Below, piece by piece: positions 3,970 through 6,179 of a DNA stretch of 6,179 nt. The position numbers were made by a program, and so were the translations under genes. The notes under the pieces were generated by a model. It saw only the letters and a list, made by a program, of their open reading frames with translations. It made no database searches and had not been told where the DNA came from. How positions within the stretch are numbered: position 1 is the stretch's first letter; each line of letters begins with the position of its first letter. Source of the DNA: an uncultured Roseiflexaceae bacterium. Its GTDB lineage: Bacteria > Chloroflexota > Chloroflexia > Chloroflexales > Roseiflexaceae. Where the stretch lies: contig CAIZHO010000217.1 of NCBI GenBank assembly GCA_903932805.1, forward strand, positions 1 through 6,179. The letters run 5' to 3'.

Positions 3970-6179
3970 ATGACAGAACGCAAAGTATTCAGCGTCAGCG
4001 CTGAAATCGCCGGTCGGACCATGACCCTCGAATCGGGTCGGTTCGCCGAGCAAGCCGACGGTGCCGTCACCGTTCGCTACGGGGACACCGTCCTGCTGGC
4101 CACCGTGGTGGCCGCCAAATCCGCCCGCGAGGGAATCGACTTCTTCCCATTGACCGTCGATTACGAAGAAAAAATGTACGCAGCCGGCAAAATCCCCGGC
4201 AGCTTCTTCAAGCGCGAAGGTCGAGCCACGACCACCGCGATTCTGACGTCGCGTTTGACCGACCGACCGTTGCGCCCGCTCTTCCCCGAAGGCTACTTCA
4301 ACGAAGTCCAAATCATCGTCACGACCTTTTCGATTGACATGGTCAACGATCCTGGTCCGTGTTCGATTATTGCCGCTTCGGCAGCCTTAGCGATCTCGGG
4401 CATTCCGTTCTCGGGTCCGGTCGGTGCAGTCACCGTCGGCTACCTGGATGGTGCGTTGGTCGTTAATCCGACCATGAGTGCCATGCAAGAGAGCCGCCTC
4501 GACCTGGTCGTCGCCGGCACCAAAGAAGCCGTCTTGATGGTCGAAGCCGGTGCGTTCGAGTTGACCGAAGAGCAGATGCTCAATGGCGTCATCGAAGGAC
4601 ACCGCGTCGCCAAAGAAATCTGTGCCCTGCAAGAGAAGCTGGTTGCATTGTGCGGCAAGGCCAAGCAGGCATTCACCCCGGCACCACAGGACAAGTCGCT
4701 CGAACAAGCAATGCGACAGTGGATGGGGAGCCGCTTCCACGATGCGTTGCACAACAGCGACAAGACCGCCCGCCAAGATCAGACCGATGCGCTCCATGCA
4801 GCCGTGATTGCACATTTCACCGCTGACGAGCCCGAAGAAGAAGTCGCAGCCCGCAAAAAGGCCATCGACGTTGCCTTCGAAAACATCATGTACGACGAAG
4901 TCCGCAACGCACTGCTCGATTCGGGCTTGCGTGTCGACGGCCGTACCCCCGAAGAAATCCGGCCCATCAGCGTCGATGTCGGTGTCATCCCACGCGTCCA
5001 TGGCTCGGGCTTGTTTACCCGTGGTCAGACGCAAGTGTTGACCATCACGACGCTCGGATCACCTGCCGAAGAGCAGCGTCTCGACGATTTGGGTATCGAG
5101 ACGAGCAAGCGGTATATCCACCACTACAACTTCCCTCCATTCTCGACCGGCGAAGTCAAGCGCTTGGGCGCTCCACGCCGCCGCGATATCGGACATGGTG
5201 CGTTGGCCGAGCGATCTTTGGTCGCAGTGTTGCCGACCAAAGACGAGTTCCCCTACACGATGCGTCTGGTATCTGAAGTGTTGTCGTCCAACGGTTCGTC
5301 GTCAATGGGTTCGGTCTGTGGATCGAGCATGTCGTTGATGGACGCTGGCGTGCCCATCAAGCGCCCGGTCGCGGGTGTGGCCATGGGCCTGGTCACCGGC
5401 GAGCAGGGCAAGTTCCGCGTCTTGACCGACATCCAGGGCATCGAAGACCACCTCGGCGACATGGACTTCAAAGTCGCTGGGACGACCGAGGGCATCACCG
5501 GTCTGCAGATGGACATCAAAACCACCGGCATCACCTACGAAATCATGAAAATCGCGTTCGAGCAAGCCCGCCGCGGCCGCTTGTTCATCCTCGATAAGAT
5601 GAGCGCCGCCATCACCACGGCCCGCGCCGAAATGTCGGCTACAGCACCACGCATCATCACCTTGCAGATCCCCGTCGACAAAATCGGCGCGCTCATCGGC
5701 CCCGGTGGCAAGACCATCCGTGGCATCATCGAGAGCACCGGCGCGACAGTGGATGTCGAGGACGACGGTCGCGTGTTTGTCACCACTGCCGATGGCGAAG
5801 CATCCAAGAAGGCCGTCGCAATGATCGAAGCGCTCACGCGTGAAATCAAAATCGGCGAAATCTTCTTGGGCAAGGTCGTCAGCATCAAGCCGTTCGGCGC
5901 GTTTGTGAACCTCATCCCCGGCAAAGACGGCATGGTCCATATTTCGGAGCTGGACGTCGGTCGGGTCAATGTGGTCGAAGATGTCGTCAACATCGGCGAC
6001 GAAATCAACGTCATGGTCATCGACGTCGACGCTGGTGGCAAGGTCAGTCTGTCACGCAAAGCTGTGCTGACCGGCATGTCGCCAGACGATGTCAAGAACG
6101 CACCACGTCCTGAGCGCGCACCACGCGACGGCGACCGCGGTGGGTTCCGTGGTCCGCCACGTGACGGCGATCGCCCACG
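3970..6179 (+). CDS. pnp: Polyribonucleotide nucleotidyltransferase (PNPase), C-terminal end beyond window
   Basis: PNPase degrades RNA 3'-to-5' using phosphate, releasing nucleoside diphosphates, and acts as a trimer in mRNA decay. The window holds 736 codons with no stop. Domains in order: RNase PH-like 1 (about 10-145) with GSFFKREGR (77-85); the helical linker domain; RNase PH-like 2 from RVDGR (321) with FTRGQTQ (349-355), the phosphate-binding SSS (443-445) and the catalytic EDHLGDMDFK, in which Asp493, Asp499 and Lys501 match E. coli Asp486, Asp492 and Lys494; a KH domain with GPGG (577-580); an S1 domain (about 629-697); then an Arg/Gly/Asp/Pro-rich tail with a 12-residue repeat at 718-729 and from 730. 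The ATG at 3970 has AAGGAG only 3 bases upstream, closer than usual; an in-frame GTG at 3949 has no ribosome site. All visible catalytic residues are intact. Confidence 0.98.
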   Translation, partial: MTERKVFSVSAEIAGRTMTLESGRFAEQADGAVTVRYGDTVLLATVVAAKSAREGIDFFPLTVDYEEKMYAAGKIPGSFFKREGRATTTAILTSRLTDRPLRPLFPEGYFNEVQIIVTTFSIDMVNDPGPCSIIAASAALAISGIPFSGPVGAVTVGYLDGALVVNPTMSAMQESRLDLVVAGTKEAVLMVEAGAFELTEEQMLNGVIEGHRVAKEICALQEKLVALCGKAKQAFTPAPQDKSLEQAMRQWMGSRFHDALHNSDKTARQDQTDALHAAVIAHFTADEPEEEVAARKKAIDVAFENIMYDEVRNALLDSGLRVDGRTPEEIRPISVDVGVIPRVHGSGLFTRGQTQVLTITTLGSPAEEQRLDDLGIETSKRYIHHYNFPPFSTGEVKRLGAPRRRDIGHGALAERSLVAVLPTKDEFPYTMRLVSEVLSSNGSSSMGSVCGSSMSLMDAGVPIKRPVAGVAMGLVTGEQGKFRVLTDIQGIEDHLGDMDFKVAGTTEGITGLQMDIKTTGITYEIMKIAFEQARRGRLFILDKMSAAITTARAEMSATAPRIITLQIPVDKIGALIGPGGKTIRGIIESTGATVDVEDDGRVFVTTADGEASKKAVAMIEALTREIKIGEIFLGKVVSIKPFGAFVNLIPGKDGMVHISELDVGRVNVVEDVVNIGDEINVMVIDVDAGGKVSLSRKAVLTGMSPDDVKNAPRPERAPRDGDRGGFRGPPRDGDRP

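Noticed and set aside
4387..5034. Minus-strand open frame of 215 codons opposite pnp
   Set aside because: It is antisense to a fully conserved stretch of PNPase, with Phe/Gly/Asp-rich translation typical of a complement frame. The same applies to the minus-strand frames at 3874-4311, 5302-5940 and 5535-6095.

Overview
The window carries bacterial housekeeping genes in two divergent blocks. The left block reads leftward: an Asp23/Gls24-family gene, nusB, acpP, a tatA/B-family gene and tatC. The right block reads rightward: rpsO (ribosomal protein S15) and pnp (polynucleotide phosphorylase), the latter running off the right edge. Moderate-to-high GC, an Asp23-family gene directly before nusB, a long-tailed TatB-like protein, and a PNPase with an Arg/Gly/Asp-rich tail fit a Chloroflexota-like or related monoderm lineage. 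That placement is inference and is not secure.

Layout. 1-274 has no intact gene. It holds a broken start of a Dam-type (D12 class) DNA adenine methylase on the minus strand and two hairpins behind tatC. 275-2103 holds tatC and tatB, joined by a 4-base ATGA overlap. 2104-2231 holds a candidate tatB promoter and a strong intrinsic terminator for acpP. 2232-2474 is acpP, with a possible extended -10 promoter and a perfect 15-base dyad upstream. 2549-3347 is the asp23-like/nusB pair, overlapping by 8 bases. 3348-3492 is a compact divergent control region with two promoters whose -35 boxes are 3 bases apart, then a structured rpsO leader. 3493-3762 is rpsO. 3763-3969 is a structured spacer. 3970-6179 is pnp without its C-terminal end.

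How the genes relate. rpsO-pnp is the conserved translation/RNA-decay pair. Its leader and spacer hold foldable RNA where other bacteria place S15 feedback and RNase III/PNPase feedback, although the structures here are only read by eye. NusB is an antitermination and rRNA transcription factor, AcpP carries acyl chains in fatty acid synthesis, and TatB/TatC form the receptor of the twin-arginine protein export system.

No new multi-gene system is visible. The points most worth a second look are the methylase remnant, the rpsO leader with mutually exclusive pairings, the long stem in the pnp leader, the dyad upstream of acpP, the back-to-back promoters, and the extra N-terminal membrane helix of TatC.
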